A program made the position numbers and the translations under genes. The notes under the pieces were generated by a model. The model saw only the letters and a list, made by a program, of their open reading frames with translations, did no database searches and had not been told where the DNA came from. Shown piece by piece: positions 37,157 to 51,204 of a stretch of 64,000 bases of DNA. The stretch's first letter is position 1. Every line of letters begins with the position of its first letter. The stretch lies in NCBI RefSeq assembly GCF_000972845.2, contig NC_040021.1, forward strand, positions 11,250,908 to 11,314,907, given 5' to 3'. Origin of the DNA: Larimichthys crocea. Lineage: Eukaryota; Chordata; Actinopteri; Sciaenidae.

Positions 37157-38040
37157 AGCAGCACCTGACAGATAAATGGTCAAATATAGCAGCCACTCAA
37201 CAATAAATCATAATTTTGTGTCTAAAATCGACTACCCGCTTTCATATTTTATCAGCTTTTGGCTGGTGGCTTGTGTCCATTTTCCATTCATCCTTGATAT
37301 TCAGTATATTCAGTATGTGTATTTATATTTGTTAATAATTTTTTGCAATTATGTAAGATGCCTGATAAGATTATAGTAGTTGTTGGTAGGAGAACAATCT
37401 TAATCTGAATCCGCCTCTTCAGATGAGACGTGTCGTGAGAGTTGGACACTACAGTTGCAGAACCTCTCACCTCGGGCCAAAAGGTTGGTCATAGGGCCAA
37501 ACCAGGGGATTATTAATAGCATTCCCTGAAGACAAAGTTAACTAAGCACAGCTTTATGTGACACTAAAACCACAGATTTACAGTATGCAAGTATAAGAGG
37601 AACTATAATTACTTCCAGGTGGCAGACTGTATGACAGCATCGTTTTTATACATAAAGATATCACATGTTGGAGAAGTTACGATGCTCTTTTGTTAAATAG
37701 ACTGTGCAAGTTACCTACAGTTTGTACTAATGACATGCTGGTTTATTTAAAAGCTTTGACATGGTTTGCTCTCTTTAAATAATATATGATCAACATACTG
37801 TAGCAAGTTAAACAAACTCAGACGCGGCATTAATCCCAGAAGGAGCACAGTTATAGTACAAAAACGTCGAGTTGTGAATTTTAGGTGAGTCATAAAAAGT
37901 GCCTACAGTATGCATACATTTACATTATGTACACGCATACATTCACGTAAACAGCTCCAGACTCACCAAAATACACATGCATATTATTGTGTGCATCCAG
38001 GTGTACACAAACATACAGCACCGCAAACATAGCAACACAA

Positions 38041-38046
<6 letters not shown>

Positions 38047-38090
<44 letters not shown>
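38047..38090. repeat. (CA)n microsatellite
   Basis: About 22 CA units, preceded by imperfect CA. Confidence 0.96.
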
Positions 38091-38092
<2 letters not shown>

Positions 38093-40971
38093 AGACCTGG
38101 CTCAGGGTCACCACAGGTTAATAGCGTCGCATTGTTGCCTTTGTCTTCTGTATAATTTCAATGTGGCTTGAAATGATTTTTAACATATCATAAAAAATAT
38201 ATATAATAACTTTAAGCCACAGTTTGAATTTAATGGACGTGTACTGAATGCAGGTTTACAGATTCTGGAAATTGATGATTGTGCGAAAAAGAAGAGCACA
38301 GGATTGTACTGCAATCTGCACAGGAATTGCAATATTGAATGTCAAAGCCCCAAAAGACAGCACATGAGACGGATATATTTAAACACATAAAAAAGAAATG
38401 AAACCGAGGTCTGCTACTTTTTTGTGAGCTATCACAACAAATTCTCTAAACACTTGTGGTTGAACATTAAACTCCTCAAACAATTTCGAAACGGTCAAAG
38501 AGAAATTAGTACTTATTAAATTAAAGTCCATCCTGACATGATGTGTGCTGCACTTTTCACTGAAACAATTTGAACTATCAGCGTTGTCACTCTGACTCTG
38601 TTTGACTGAAAAGCTCAATGACACATTTGTGACTTGAGTCAAATCTAAAATACAACATAAAAATTAACAAGGTGTACATTTCTAATGCAGCTTGATGTAA
38701 CGTGTGTGAAATCCACAACAACTTTTGAATAATTGTTATTAATCCCTTCTAAATAAAGTACTAACTTTTGAGTGTAAACTGCTTTATCATTTCTCTTTCT
38801 AAACAAACTTTTGTTACTTTACTTTTTTTTCTGCTTGTATTTATCTCGAGCCTCCGGTGCAGTTATAGATTACACTAAATTAGAATTAGTCTAATATGAC
38901 AGAGGATGCTTCTTCGTTGTTCGTAGAAGGGGTTGCAGACTTAAATATTCCTAATCACAGTCCTGTAAAAAGTGCTAAACAGGTTAAACCTTTCCAATCC
39001 CATCTACAGCTTAACATTAAGGATCCCAGTAAAGGATCTCCTCGTCTTACTCGGTCCAAAGAGGAGCGTCGTTCCAGGCATGCGAGGAGTCTGGTAATGA
39101 AATACAAATGACTCATGCTTCTTTTGAGTTTCTTTGAATTCTAATTTCCCTGAGATACCGTAAAACAACCTACACTTGAATGTTAAACCCAAATGAAGTA
39201 ACAAAACAGATGTAAGTGATAACCAAACACAGGCAGACAGTCGAATGTCTTATGTGCCTCTCAAGAACACACTCACACACAGACTGGGCGATAGTACAGT
39301 CACAGTTTTCTTTCCCTGGGACATCGCCGGACACCGGCTGCTGCCAGAGCACAGTTGTCTGGATATCGTCTGGATTAGTCTGCCTCTGGCTCTTCCCTGT
39401 GGTTGAGGTTAAACCCTGGATCCTGATGCAGAGCTAGACAGCTGTAGGGCAACCGTCCGACCCAGACTCCCTGCGGGCTTCGCTACTGCAGCCTCACTGA
39501 CACTACTGAGCTCTGTTGTCCCGTACACGGGGAGGTGGAGCTGAGGAACTCCATAGCTCCCATAGAAATAGTTCACTTTATGCATGTTATGTTGTTCACA
39601 AATGATTTAAAACACAGATTTCCCCTTGTGATTTTTCCTCCTTTATGACACAAAACACGTAAAGAAGTAAATGAAATTCTGTCACCTAAAATGGGAACAA
39701 CAGTTGAGATGAAAAATAAACAACGAAGCGGGAAAAGATGTGGAAAAAAAAGATGCACCTACTGGTTGTGGTAGCAGAGAGGGTCAGGGATGCACAGTTC
39801 GGAAACATCCATCAGTCCACGTTAAGCATTCCAGGTGTTGCAATAAAAAAAACAGATAAACAAACAGCTGGGGAAAAGCTGGAGGAGGAGATCAGTTCCT
39901 AAGTCTCCACATATCTTGATAAAATGTTGGTTAGGTGTTCCTGGGTGTTGTCTCCCCTCCCTCCCCTGTTCAACACACACACACAAAAATAAATGAAAAA
40001 AAAAAACCTTCTGCCTCGGCCCGACAAACTCCAGTCTGCACAGGTGCTGCACACTCAGGCTCAGGAGTACGTGTGGAGAGAGAGAAAGAGAGAGAGAGGA
40101 AGAAGAAGAGTGGTGGTGTTATAGAAAGAGGAGAGAGGAGGAAGAACCTGAGGTAAGAGATGAAGAGAGGAAACAGGAAGTAAGTGCAAAGAAGAGCAGA
40201 AAGAATTAAGATCAGGGGAGTGATGGAGAGAGAAAGAGAATAGAAGATAGAGACGGATGGATGGAGAGCAGCAGTGGTGAGAGCGCACTCAGGCTGAGTA
40301 AGTCAGTGAGGGGATTGAGTCTCCATTGAAGACATGGGGGCTCTTTAAGAGCAGAGAGGAGTGGTTTGGTGCATATGGAGCAGCTGCTATTGGACACTTT
40401 CAGGAAGGCTGTCCTGAGTGCAACCAATGGGGACGGAAGATTACTGAGATGGGACGGACTATTGGACAACCAGTCGGTGTCCAGTCATTCACAAGGGAGC
40501 GCTGCAAAACACAGAGACACAGGCAGATCTCCTTTAAGAGACAGAGACAGATAAATGGATGAGGAGTCAAAGTTTGTGTTTACACCCGCAGAAGTGAACT
40601 GAAGTGAACAGTAGTCATTCTTACAAGCAGCACGTTCACCGAAGGCGATTTAAACAGTCTGTTTACTGTGCTTTAAAAAGGCTCAGTGCCAGATTATGGA
40701 GCTAAACTGTTCCCTTTAGTCTTTTATCCTCCCCATGATAGATCTGGCTTTCCACAGCCGGGCCTCTCCTTTAAAGTAATGGCAGCTGCTTCTCACCAAC
40801 CACACTGCAAAGAGAGGGGATCTGCCAATCCCGAAAGAGGCAGAGGATGTAAGAAACGGAGAGTGATAATGACCTCGGCAGGAATGATAACGATGACGAT
40901 GACAGACAAGTTTGAGTGGATCTTTACCACGTCTGTGTAATATGGCAGCCATCAGAGGAAACCCAAAGCTG

Positions 40972-41017
40972 CCCCCCCAACCCCACCACCACCCGCCCGC
41001 ACTGCCCCCTCCAACCC
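40972..41017 (-). other. Potential G-quadruplex on the minus strand
   Basis: The plus strand has C-runs of 7, 4, 3, 3, 5 and 3 within 46 bases. On the minus strand these give at least four G-runs of three or more with loops of 1-6 bases (for example GGG, GGGGG, GGG, GGG), satisfying the usual quadruplex pattern. It is the strongest such site I noticed. It lies upstream of esrrb on the template-sense strand of the gene, and no promoter evidence accompanies it. Confidence 0.6.
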
Positions 41018-42373
41018 ACTTCATCAACCCACATTTTCCTGATCGATGCAAAACCCATCACACGCTCTTATTGATCACAGCGTTGCTGTGTCGCCAGAAG
41101 CCTCGGGACAGACTCTGTTTCCCAACAGTCTTTTAAATAAAAAGGAATTATACATTTGAACGTTTTCTTTTCATGTCAGCCCAAATCAAAGTCACAGGAG
41201 CAAAGGGGCGATTGGCTTTAATAAAGGAGCTGTGCATTCTCAATTAAATTTTTGATCAATATTTTGGCATTTAATGTACTTTCCTGCAGGAGGAAAACCA
41301 GGATATTCCCACTGATCTGATTAAGACATCCAGACATAATCAATAGAGGAGATATGTTTATGTTTTTAATGAGGCAGAAAGAGAAGGCTGGCTTGGTTCT
41401 GAATACTGGAGAAGTTAATTAAATAAAAAAGTAAATGTCTGTTTTAAAAAAAAAAAAAGATATGCTAAATTTAGAGTGCATGTAAAAACATCTCAGCTAT
41501 TCAGACATTTTATTGCACTTTTTTGTTAAACTGGAGAAACATAATCAAAATTGACATTCTCATCTATCAGGGTGGTTTTTTATTTCAGTCTATTCCTTAT
41601 TAAAGATTCACTGCACTTCATTTTGCAGCTCCATTCTTATGTTTGTTTATGTTTCTGATGTTTGGGCCATATTGTAAGTCCAAGCCTCATCTGCCTCCCT
41701 CCCTTCTGAGCCAGCCAGCTTACACGGCGAGGGGGACACCTGGCTTCACGACATCTGACAGGAAATCTATTGACCGCACAATATGTAATCCCACAATAAC
41801 GCTATCGGCAAAGGAAGAAACAGTAATCCAAATCTCTGTATTTGAGATTTTAGCTCTTTAAGTCTGGGATCTAGACTGTGCACTTAAAGGCAGCAGTTTA
41901 CGTTTTCATCATAGTTTTGCTTCTTCATTCTCGGTGATGTAATCCTTATATCTGCTGCCTCTGAATGCTGGAATAAGGCCGGTAACTTAACAGAGAACAG
42001 ATGGACAGAAAAAGTAGGGTTGGGTTTATTTTTGGAGTGAAAATTTAGGCTTATACAGTATGCACAGCTGAAAATGTGTGCACACATGAACAAAGAACAC
42101 ATAAAACCTGAATCGTACTTGACGGGAACGTTTCTAAAAGCAGATTGGAAACTCTGAGATTTAACTGTCGGTGCAATCAGCAGCTTGTTTCTGGAAAGTG
42201 AAAAAAAAAAAGAGAACCAATCGTTATCTGTCAATAAATAGTAATTACATGTTGAGTTGAGGAACACAACATCCCTGTCACACTGGCTGTATGTAATTAA
42301 ATTCCTGATTCATGAGCAAACTGGTCTTTTATGTCTGACCTTATGACCTCTCCAAACACACAGTGTACCTCGT

Positions 42374-42398
42374 GCAGCCCGGTGGCTCAGCGGGAAGC
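42374..42398 (+). mobile_element. Possible SINE 5' fragment (tRNA A-box-like)
   Basis: CCGGTGGCTCAGCGGGAAGC resembles the A-box end of a tRNA-derived SINE head. No B box follows at the expected distance, so at best this is a truncated or decayed fragment. Confidence 0.25.
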
Positions 42399-45259
42399 TC
42401 ACCGTGTACTGCTTCCTAATCGTGTGCAGTAACTTCTGATGCTAAACTCTGAGACTGAACTGAATTGTTTCTGCATCAGCATATTTAACAAACAGTTTAT
42501 TAAAAACTAGATTCTTCCCCGTGTCTGACTGACTGAAGAGTAATTCATATTTCACATCATCACTCAAATAGATGCCACTGCCCATCACATGACCATGTGC
42601 TTCTTTGATAGATAACAAAACACACAATACAAAGGAAAGGAACAACAACACAAAATCATTATTTTCTTTCAAAGATATTTAGTCAGTTATGTTTTTTTTG
42701 TCTTAAAATGATAATTTAAAGGTTTAAATGTTTGTTGTGAATTGATCTAATGAGTCTAATCTCAAATCAGTTCAAAACTGTTTTTCATTTAACATTTAAA
42801 GAGTCTCTCCTTAAGTCATTAAAATAAATAGTGTGGAGAAGCAGTTCTCACCATAAAGGCCCACAAACCAAAATGAAATATTATTATTGGCTTGGGATAG
42901 TCATGTTAGTAAAAACAATTTTATATGAAGAAACTAGGTGCACAACTCCTTCTCTATGGGATAAACAAAACCATGGTTCAAATTAAGATGTTAAGAGTTA
43001 AGATAATGTTTCTATGTGTATCTTTGTGTAGCAATCTAGAAATGTTATATAAAACATCAAGCTGGCAAGAATTTGAATTTAGGTTATTTAAAGTGTATCT
43101 GCCTTTTGTAGTTCTAGCTAAAGATGCTATTGTTTATGTGACATGTTTTATGTCCTGGCAACATATTACATCATTGTTGATCCATAAATAAAGTTAAATA
43201 TATATTTAAAGATTTAAATTATATTTTCATCTGCTTAAACACGTACAGAGTTTGACCTCCTCACCTTCAAAGCATGAAATATCTCACACAGACGTCACAA
43301 ATCAGGACAAAATACTATAGACTTGTAAAATGGAAGTGTTAAAGCTTCAACTCCACCTCCAGACTGACCCAAATCGACCAAAAATGTGTCTTTATCCAAC
43401 TACTAACACAAAGCACTAAACCGACTCTGAATCCCACAGATCCGTCATTTGCACATTTCCCTCTCGGTGCCACACACTTGTTTGGCTCGTCTGCTGGAGG
43501 AGTGTGGAGAGGGATAATTACAATAGCCACAGGGCTGCATTAATCAGCTGGGTGCATTTGTTGTTTTTTATTATGTTCCACTCCCCTTTCTGGGCCTCGC
43601 TGGCTGAGCCACCAGGACTAGACAGGGCTGGAGGAGGACCGTGGTCGCCCCGCTGCCCGTTCACGCTGGGTTAATAAATGCTATTAGCCCCTATCTCTTG
43701 CCTCTTAATTTCTCATTTAACTGAGGACGGTTAAAACACAACTACACGAGCGGTTGTGTTAATCAGGGACTCGTAGCAGGACTCGGATATCTTGATTGAG
43801 AGAGCTGGACTCACACAATGAGGGAAAGAAATGTATGCTGGGATCTCTAGCATTGATTCCGCTTCATTATGTGAAATATCCATGTGGTCAATTCACTTGA
43901 TCATTTATTATCATAGTGGTATGATGTTTGATATCAATGATATCAGTGACAGGAAGAGACATCCAAAAATGTTGCTCATTTTCCAGCTTCCAGTTTCTAT
44001 TTTGTGTAACGTTTGTCTTGTGGGTAAATGTATAATAATAATAATAATAAATAAATAATAATTTATACACTTATTAGAGAAATAATTTAAAAGAAATTCT
44101 TTTAACAAACTCTTAAATTATTGTCCACTTGCATTGGTGCAGTCATGTATCACGGCACAAATACTATCATGGTTGTTCTTACTGCTGCGTTCATTATTAA
44201 AATGTGTTCAATCATGATAAGACACTTTAGCTAAATGCAATCGCCAAATGGCATACATTATCCTGAGGACATTTTTCTAACCTGCGTTACACATACGCCA
44301 TGATTGTGATTCCAGCAACAGCAAATGGTCTCCACCGCGTCTAATCACATCAAATATAAACAAAATCAATTGCACCACCATGCTGTAATTTTAAACAGCT
44401 CCTTGACACCAGTCGAATCCTCTGCGACTCGTCTACATCACCTGCATAACACAAGAGGGTCCGGATGGAGTCACCTCTAAAAGCAAAGCCAGGTTGTGTC
44501 ATTGCCATCCAGAAATGGGATCAATACATTCCTCTCAAGTTCATTCCAATAAGGCAGCTGGCAAAAACGGCCCTCGTGGTGTCAGCTTTTTACTGCTTTA
44601 TGACGCTTATGCGTACGTAGCAAGCCTTGCTGTGTTCAGACCCTGCAGGTAAAACAGCTAGCGCCGAGAGAAGTGGGTAACTTTAGACGGCCGCGCTTGT
44701 TGGACAAACAGACGGATTATACGAAACGTAAGGCTTTTTATCTAAAAGAATTTAAAGGTTTGAATATTAAAGCATATTTTGACGGAGAAAAATGAATACG
44801 CAACAGTTAGCTTGTGTTTAATAAAGTTTCAAAAGAAAACAAAACCAAATATACCCCCACATTTATATGTGTAGATACACTGATCTTTGTAATAAAAGGA
44901 AAAAATTGTATATTTATTGAATTCGTGTCACGAATCCGCCGGTTGCGCTCATACCGACTTCAACGTCCCAGAACACCCACAGGGCAATAATAACTCTTCA
45001 ATTACCGGCTTCACTCTGAGGAGCGCTTAACTTAGTACAAAACTTTCTGTTTCAAATGACTTAAAGCGTGTTTGATAAGGAAATTATCCTCTTTGCTTGT
45101 CCAAATCCCTCGATAAAACAGGCTGCTTCTGTATAAATTATCTCCACGGACGAGAGGATCGACAAAAAGTACAGAGCGTCGGCGGTGTATCCTGTGAAAC
45201 AAGTCATCTGAGCGTGAATCATCTTATTATTTCAGTGTGTGATTTAAATAGCCACTGAC

Positions 45260-45280
45260 CACACACACACACACACACAC
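45260..45280. repeat. (CA)n microsatellite
   Basis: About ten CA units. Confidence 0.93.
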
Positions 45281-46889
45281 TTGAAAGCGTCAAGCCGAGT
45301 CGTATATGAGAAGTGAGGTGCGGTGGGTTTTTGAAACTGCAGGAGTTGCAGTCCCTGTTTACACACTGCTGATGAATATAATACTAAAAACAAACATTTA
45401 TGTAAAGCGGCATCCGTTGGCAGTAAATCTCATTTTGAAGAGAGGCTTGGTATTCCAGACTTGGCTCCCCTAAGATCCAGGGATGACTTTCATTTAGTCT
45501 CACCTCTCCATCCAACTGGGGTCACCCCTGTTGGTATAGCAAGCACAGCAGTCACATTGCTCCACCATGCGCGCAGATTGCTTACTAGAACCGCCTGGAA
45601 CCTTTCATATTTCCCAGTCAGCATTTTTACAGGATAATTTTGGCAGCCTTTAAGGATATCGCTGCCTTAATAGAGGATAAAAATAAACGGGTGGTGGAAG
45701 GGCTATATCAGGCTGGTATAATCTTGTATTCTATACTGTGGAGCTAAACGTCTGGCTTTGGCTCCATTCAATGAGATTAAACTTCTCCCCAGTTGATTCC
45801 AAAAGACCATTTGTCCTATTTTTAAAAGCAGAAAGAGCCAAGTATATCTAAAAAGGCCAGTTAAATTGATTAAAATACTATGGTGTAAATGGCATTATAG
45901 AGCGGCTTCTAAGAACGCCTTTGCTCTATATCCTATTGAGTGTTTCTGGTCAGCAGATTTTCTACAGATAGTTTGTCAGATTCAGTTTGTGTTTGTACAC
46001 GTGTGCGCGCCTTGATGTGTGCTGTATGTGCGCATCCATATGCAGGCGTTTGTGTGCGATTGCCGCACAAGCATATTGGTATGGTGGTTTGTGTAGCCCT
46101 AGCAACGACTGACTTCTTCTGTGTGTAAGAAAGCTTGTCAAAATGTCTCAAAGCAGGAAACAGCTTAATTCAATCAGCCCTACCGCTTTCAAGACCACAA
46201 GGGAGCCGGCTAATGGTGTTAGAAACTTGAAAAGTTGGAAAAATAAGCTTGAGGAAGTTCTCCCTACCTGGGAAAAAAGTCTGTTCCTTGAGGCTTTCCT
46301 ATACTGTATGATAGTAAAAGCTCCACTCTTCTGGGCCTTGTTGCTTCTCTGTGAGCTCAAATGCTGGATTTTAGTTTGTGCTCCTCCCATGAGGGGCAAA
46401 GCTTTGCAGAAGTTAGAGGAGGGTTATATGAAGTTCAGTAGAAATGTTTTTTTCGAGTACTCAGCCAACTTTTTAATAAAAGACAAGAATATGGATCGAG
46501 ATGTTCTGCAGAGGAGCATGTTTGGAAGTGAGTGGATGGGGAGTTGGAGAATATACAGGTTTAGGTAAATGTGAAAAAAAGAAAAGCCCTCTTCTAAATA
46601 GGCATCCTGTGGGCATTCGCTTTTAGAATTACGAGAAAGAGACAAATGTTGTGCCAGAATCTAGAGAAAACATGACCGTCTGTGTCTATGACTGTGCTGT
46701 GCTGGGTCTACTGTACCGGGCATGCACCTCGTTTGTTTCCTGCGCCCTTCCCCCCTCTCCGACATTCACCCCCATTAATTCCATGATTGTGTCTTCCTCT
46801 CATTTTCTCCCTCGTTATGCATTTAATGTTTCCAATTTGCCGTCATCACAGAAAAACGCCACAAGAAGCTATAAATTCTTTTCTAATTC

Positions 46890-47220
46890 CAAATAATTAG
46901 GATTACACGGACCAGTGGTTTTCAATCAGCGAGATCATCTCAATGATAGATGGTAGGATAACTGGTCATTGCCGAGACATAAATATTGTGTCGTTCAATT
47001 AATCTGGTCTAATGAGGTGTCAAAGCTGCCACTCATCCATCAAATACAATTAGGAATAAACACATATGCATGGAGATGGGTAATTAATAATTAGCAAAGC
47101 AAAGAAAACAGTATTGGTTTCAGCAGCCACATTCAAAGAGCAATTTACCACAGCTCTTTCTTCATTCGATTTTTCAAGTGAGTGAGACAATGCCACATCG
47201 AAGGAATTTCAATCGATTTT
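46890..47220. promoter_or_regulatory. Candidate conserved non-coding block
   Basis: About 330 bases of complex, repeat-free sequence dense in TAAT/ATTA cores (for example AATAATTAGG, TTCAATTAATC, GGTAATTAATAATTAG) with no coding frame. This is the texture usual for developmental enhancers near transcription-factor genes. Judged by composition only. Confidence 0.25.
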
Positions 47221-48644
47221 TTAACCAGTTTTTTCTTGTCTGATGTTTGCTACGCTCGCTGATTGCGCCAAGATGTCTGTCGCTTTACAAAACCGCTATG
47301 AACATTAAAGAGGCAGCTGAATCACATTAACTGAGTTTAACCTTAAAAAGCCCTAATCTAGGTGCCTTTCATCCAAATGAACTACAACCAGACCTGGAAA
47401 TAAAAGCACACCTTTTTTTGTGTGTGTGTGAGAGTGCTCCTAAAACGTGATGGATAGAGTTCTTTTCTGGACCAAAAAAAGAGGAAAACATTTATTCTAG
47501 ATCTTGGGAATTGGGGACTGTCATCAACAGTTTGTCTTCATCTCTCTCTAAAGCCCAAAAGGCTCATTGTCCTAAAAAAGACATTTCATACAGAGTGTTC
47601 ATTGTCTTCCATTTTCAGAAGGCATTCAAGCCTCCTTGCAAAAAATTAGAGTGCGTTGCTGGAATGAAACATGCAGTATGAAACTAATAATTTATTCTAC
47701 CAAGATCAAAACGTAATGTTCCAGGTGTCAAACGCTTCCATCAGAACCTGTCACACAAAAAGGTAGAAATATTTGTGACCCCCTTGTGTCATCTCTCAGT
47801 CAAAGGTCCTTCTCATTAAAGCCCTCCGCGGCAACAAACCTGACACCTGTCAAACAGGAGCAGAGGGTTAGTTTGGCTTTGACACGGCACAATTACAACA
47901 CCTCACTTCCACACGTTGGATCCTGTTTGCTGAAACCTAAAAATTGTTGAATTACATCCAACAGTGAATTGGAGAAAATCTAATGATGACTGCATTATGT
48001 TCAATCAACATAAAGAGGCGATGTTGTTAGTTAACTCAATCTATCTACATCCATCAACACTGAACTGACGACGAATTTCATTTGGTTTCCACCAAAATAT
48101 CCAGTCTTAGAAAATAATATCTTGCAATTTAGGCACCGGCAGCAGTTATTTAACGTCAGGGACAGCGTAACATGAGACACATTTAACCAAAATCACCAAA
48201 GAACTCAAAGCCAGATCCTCCGAACATAATTCAGCCAGAAACTATGTCTGTCAACACAAGGTGACAGGGACAAAAATTTTGTAATTTCTAGGAGACACGG
48301 TTAAAAGGGTCAAGCAATAGTGTTTAATTACTGTGCTGTAAATATAGTGTGATACAAATATAAATCTGGATTTTTATCTCTGGATTAATTTGGAAAAACC
48401 TTTGCTGTCTCGTGACTCTATGAGATGTTTATTAGAATTGGAAATGGAGGTGGAAACCAAATCTTCCCCTGGGTAGCTTCTGTCATCTAGAAATGATGTG
48501 GATGATTTCCACAAGCAAACGCTTTGAGAAAAGTTCAGGTTGTAAAGTTCGAGAACATAATAATTTGAAAACAGCTGAACACGTGAACACGAGATACTTA
48601 ATCCCTCAACTTAATACTTAATACTTATTTTACATACAAGGGCT

Positions 48645-48878
48645 CATAGACATGACATGTGGAGAGAGATGGTGGAGTGATGGGCAGCCCCCCTGAGAAG
48701 CACCCAGCAAGCAGTTTGGGGGGGTTTGGTGCCTTGCTCAAGGGCACCTCGGCAGTGCCCAGGAGGGGAACTGGCACCTCTCCAGCTACCAGTCCACCTT
48801 CCATGTTTTGGTCCATGCTGGACTTTAACTGACCACCCTCCGGTTCTAGTCTCTATATACTGAGCTACTGCCGCCCGC
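48645..48878 (-). mobile_element. V-SINE-like tRNA-derived SINE
   Basis: Reads on the minus strand. The head GGGCGGCAGTAGCTCAG holds a decayed A box, and AGTTAAAGTCC at 48831-48820 is a decayed B box. A central region follows containing GCCGAGGTGCCCTTGAGCAA and then GGCACC (48755-48729), which I recognise as the conserved core of fish V-SINE-type elements. The 3' part contains AAACTGCTTGCTGGG and GGGCTGCCCATC. The element is about 230 bases, appears near full length and is mutated in its promoter boxes. I cannot identify target-site duplications. Confidence 0.8.
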
Positions 48879-51144
48879 CTTCTTGTGTTATGTGTAGTAA
48901 ATAATCTAACATAATACATAATAAATGATTAAAATTGTCTTTCCTCTCCCATTAACCATCTCACAACCCCTCAGATTTATCTTGAGACCCTGCCATTAGG
49001 TTTGGAACCACTGGACTAAACTCTACAGTTCAATCTAATAAACTATCTGGTTACGTAGTTACCTAACTGTGTATAAAGTACTTAAATCCACTTCCACCTT
49101 GAACAGCTACAACAATAAAATGCTACTATAGTGATGAATCAGTGCTGGCAATCTATCCAAGTCATACATCACTCACATGGTGACATTATACTGTAGAATA
49201 AGTTTACTTATATTTACTTTAAGTACAGTTAGCTGATCATTCTCAAACAGGATTGTGCTAATGCTGCATCAACTTAAGAGAAAGATCTGAAGACTCCTTC
49301 CACCACTGAGGTAGCTAAATAATGCTAATGTAGGTGTACCCTGAGTTGAGATCATTTTACCACATGCTTTGCCCAGTCCATTTGTATCACAGCAATGCAA
49401 ATCAGAAGCATGAAAACAATTCCACATCATCTCTGTGTTTGGCAACACATGTGTTTCTTATTGGGTGTCGCGTCTTGCAGGCACCAAATGTGTCATAAAT
49501 GGACCTGGAAACAATTCAAGAAGTAAATATCCAGCAAAATGATGGATATTACTGAATAATATTTACATGTGACTATGTCTTTATTATTTCACTTTTTTAA
49601 AAACAAGAAAATTAGGTCAATAAAAACTTCAAAATGATTTATTAGCGTGCAGTGCGGCCCTGCAGTGTCGCTCGCAGCTGATGATAATGCAGACGTGTGA
49701 TGCAACAGAACTCAGTGGTGTTGTCTTCCTGATGTAAGAGTATAACATACAGGCCAGAGACACTGAGACACCCCGACGGTTCAGTTCAGCTGCAGCAAAG
49801 AGGCAATTACCCAGAGGCATCGGGGCGAAAGACAGGAGGAAAATCAATACATAATTTCAGCATTTCAGAGGGTGTTTCCTTCAGCTGAGTCAATGTCTCA
49901 ATTCAACCGGGTGAGTTAGTTGTTTTGAGTTAATCTCCTTTCGCATTTCACATCGTACGAGAAAATGTTAATAAATAATGATCTACATCGATCTAATTAT
50001 CCATAATTCCTTCATCTGTCGTAGGTTAGGAGATGGTTTCAAGTGGGTGAATGCTAATGCATGAATCTACTGAATGTGAGGTCTTGCATTAATAACAATT
50101 GACAGCACACTGCCATGAATTTTTTAGCCTGAAAAAGCTGATTCTGAAGTCACAGAAAAAGAGGGTTACAGAGACACCTCTGTGCATCCTGTGAGTGGCA
50201 TATTCGGGAGGAATTCACTTCACCTGACCCCGGGTTAAGTGTCTGAGAAGAATTTCATCTAGTCCTAATGGCAGAGGGGTGTGGTGTAAGTTCACACAAA
50301 GTTTACAGCAGGCGCACAATACCATTTATGTGCCCTGTCACGCTCGGGCCACGGAGGCGGGCAGACGGGCAACCCCTCTGCCTACCCAGCAACGAGATGA
50401 CATGGTTAAGTGACAGCAGCTAGACGGAAAGATGAAACAAATCAATAGTGGCATCTCTTATGGAGAAGACCAAAACCACAGCACAACAAGATAATGACCA
50501 CAAATTCACTCAAGCGCTGTGGCTACCCCCGGAGAGGCGCTTCTTTAAATGAATGTAGGTTAGTATGATTGACTAATCATCTACTAAATTAGAAAAGACA
50601 ATATCATATGTCTTTGTGCTGGTTCTTAGAGTTTTGTCTGCTCTGACTCATAGGAGCACCTATGGCCCATGATGATTGTTAAACATAATAGTACACCATC
50701 TTCCATAACCTGGCAATTATACCGCCTGCAAAAACTTCAGGCATTATCTCCTTACAAAGTAGTAAAAGACCCATTTTTAGGATTAGATATGGCTAACTTT
50801 TATGTCGTGGATTTGAATATGAAAAGGAAACTGGGAGGGAGTGCGGCGAGCCCAAGGGACCCAAACACAGACTTCCTCTAAAATGTTAATCGTTTGGCTA
50901 ATTGAAGGTATGTTCTTTGTCGGCTCTGTGTTTTGGAGGGTCTCTTCTATGGACTGTGCGAGCACAAGGTAGCAGCGCTTTCAGATGTTATTGTATTTGA
51001 CTGCCGCTGCACTGGGGTGCCAGTGGATTTAGGTGCTTTTAAGATAAGTTACGGGAGACACGCACACCCGCACACCCGCAGACGTGCATGGAGACGCGCT
51101 ACAAACCTGCATGTATACCCGGTGCACCCACACAGTGACACACG

Positions 51145-51148
<4 letters not shown>

Positions 51149-51201
<53 letters not shown>
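51149..51201. repeat. (CA)26 microsatellite
   Basis: Uninterrupted CA of about 26 units, preceded by imperfect CACG-type repeats from about 51060. Confidence 0.97.

Positions 51202-51204
<3 letters not shown>

Noticed and set aside
38896..39111. 71-codon plus-strand frame with a basic C-terminus
   Set aside because: It reads like a plausible peptide but has no family match, promoter or neighbouring exon. Too short to call.
46143..46568. 141-codon plus-strand open frame
   Set aside because: No recognisable motif, no splice context, composition like the surrounding DNA, and a comparable frame exists on the other strand. Probably chance, though decayed repeat sequence is not excluded.
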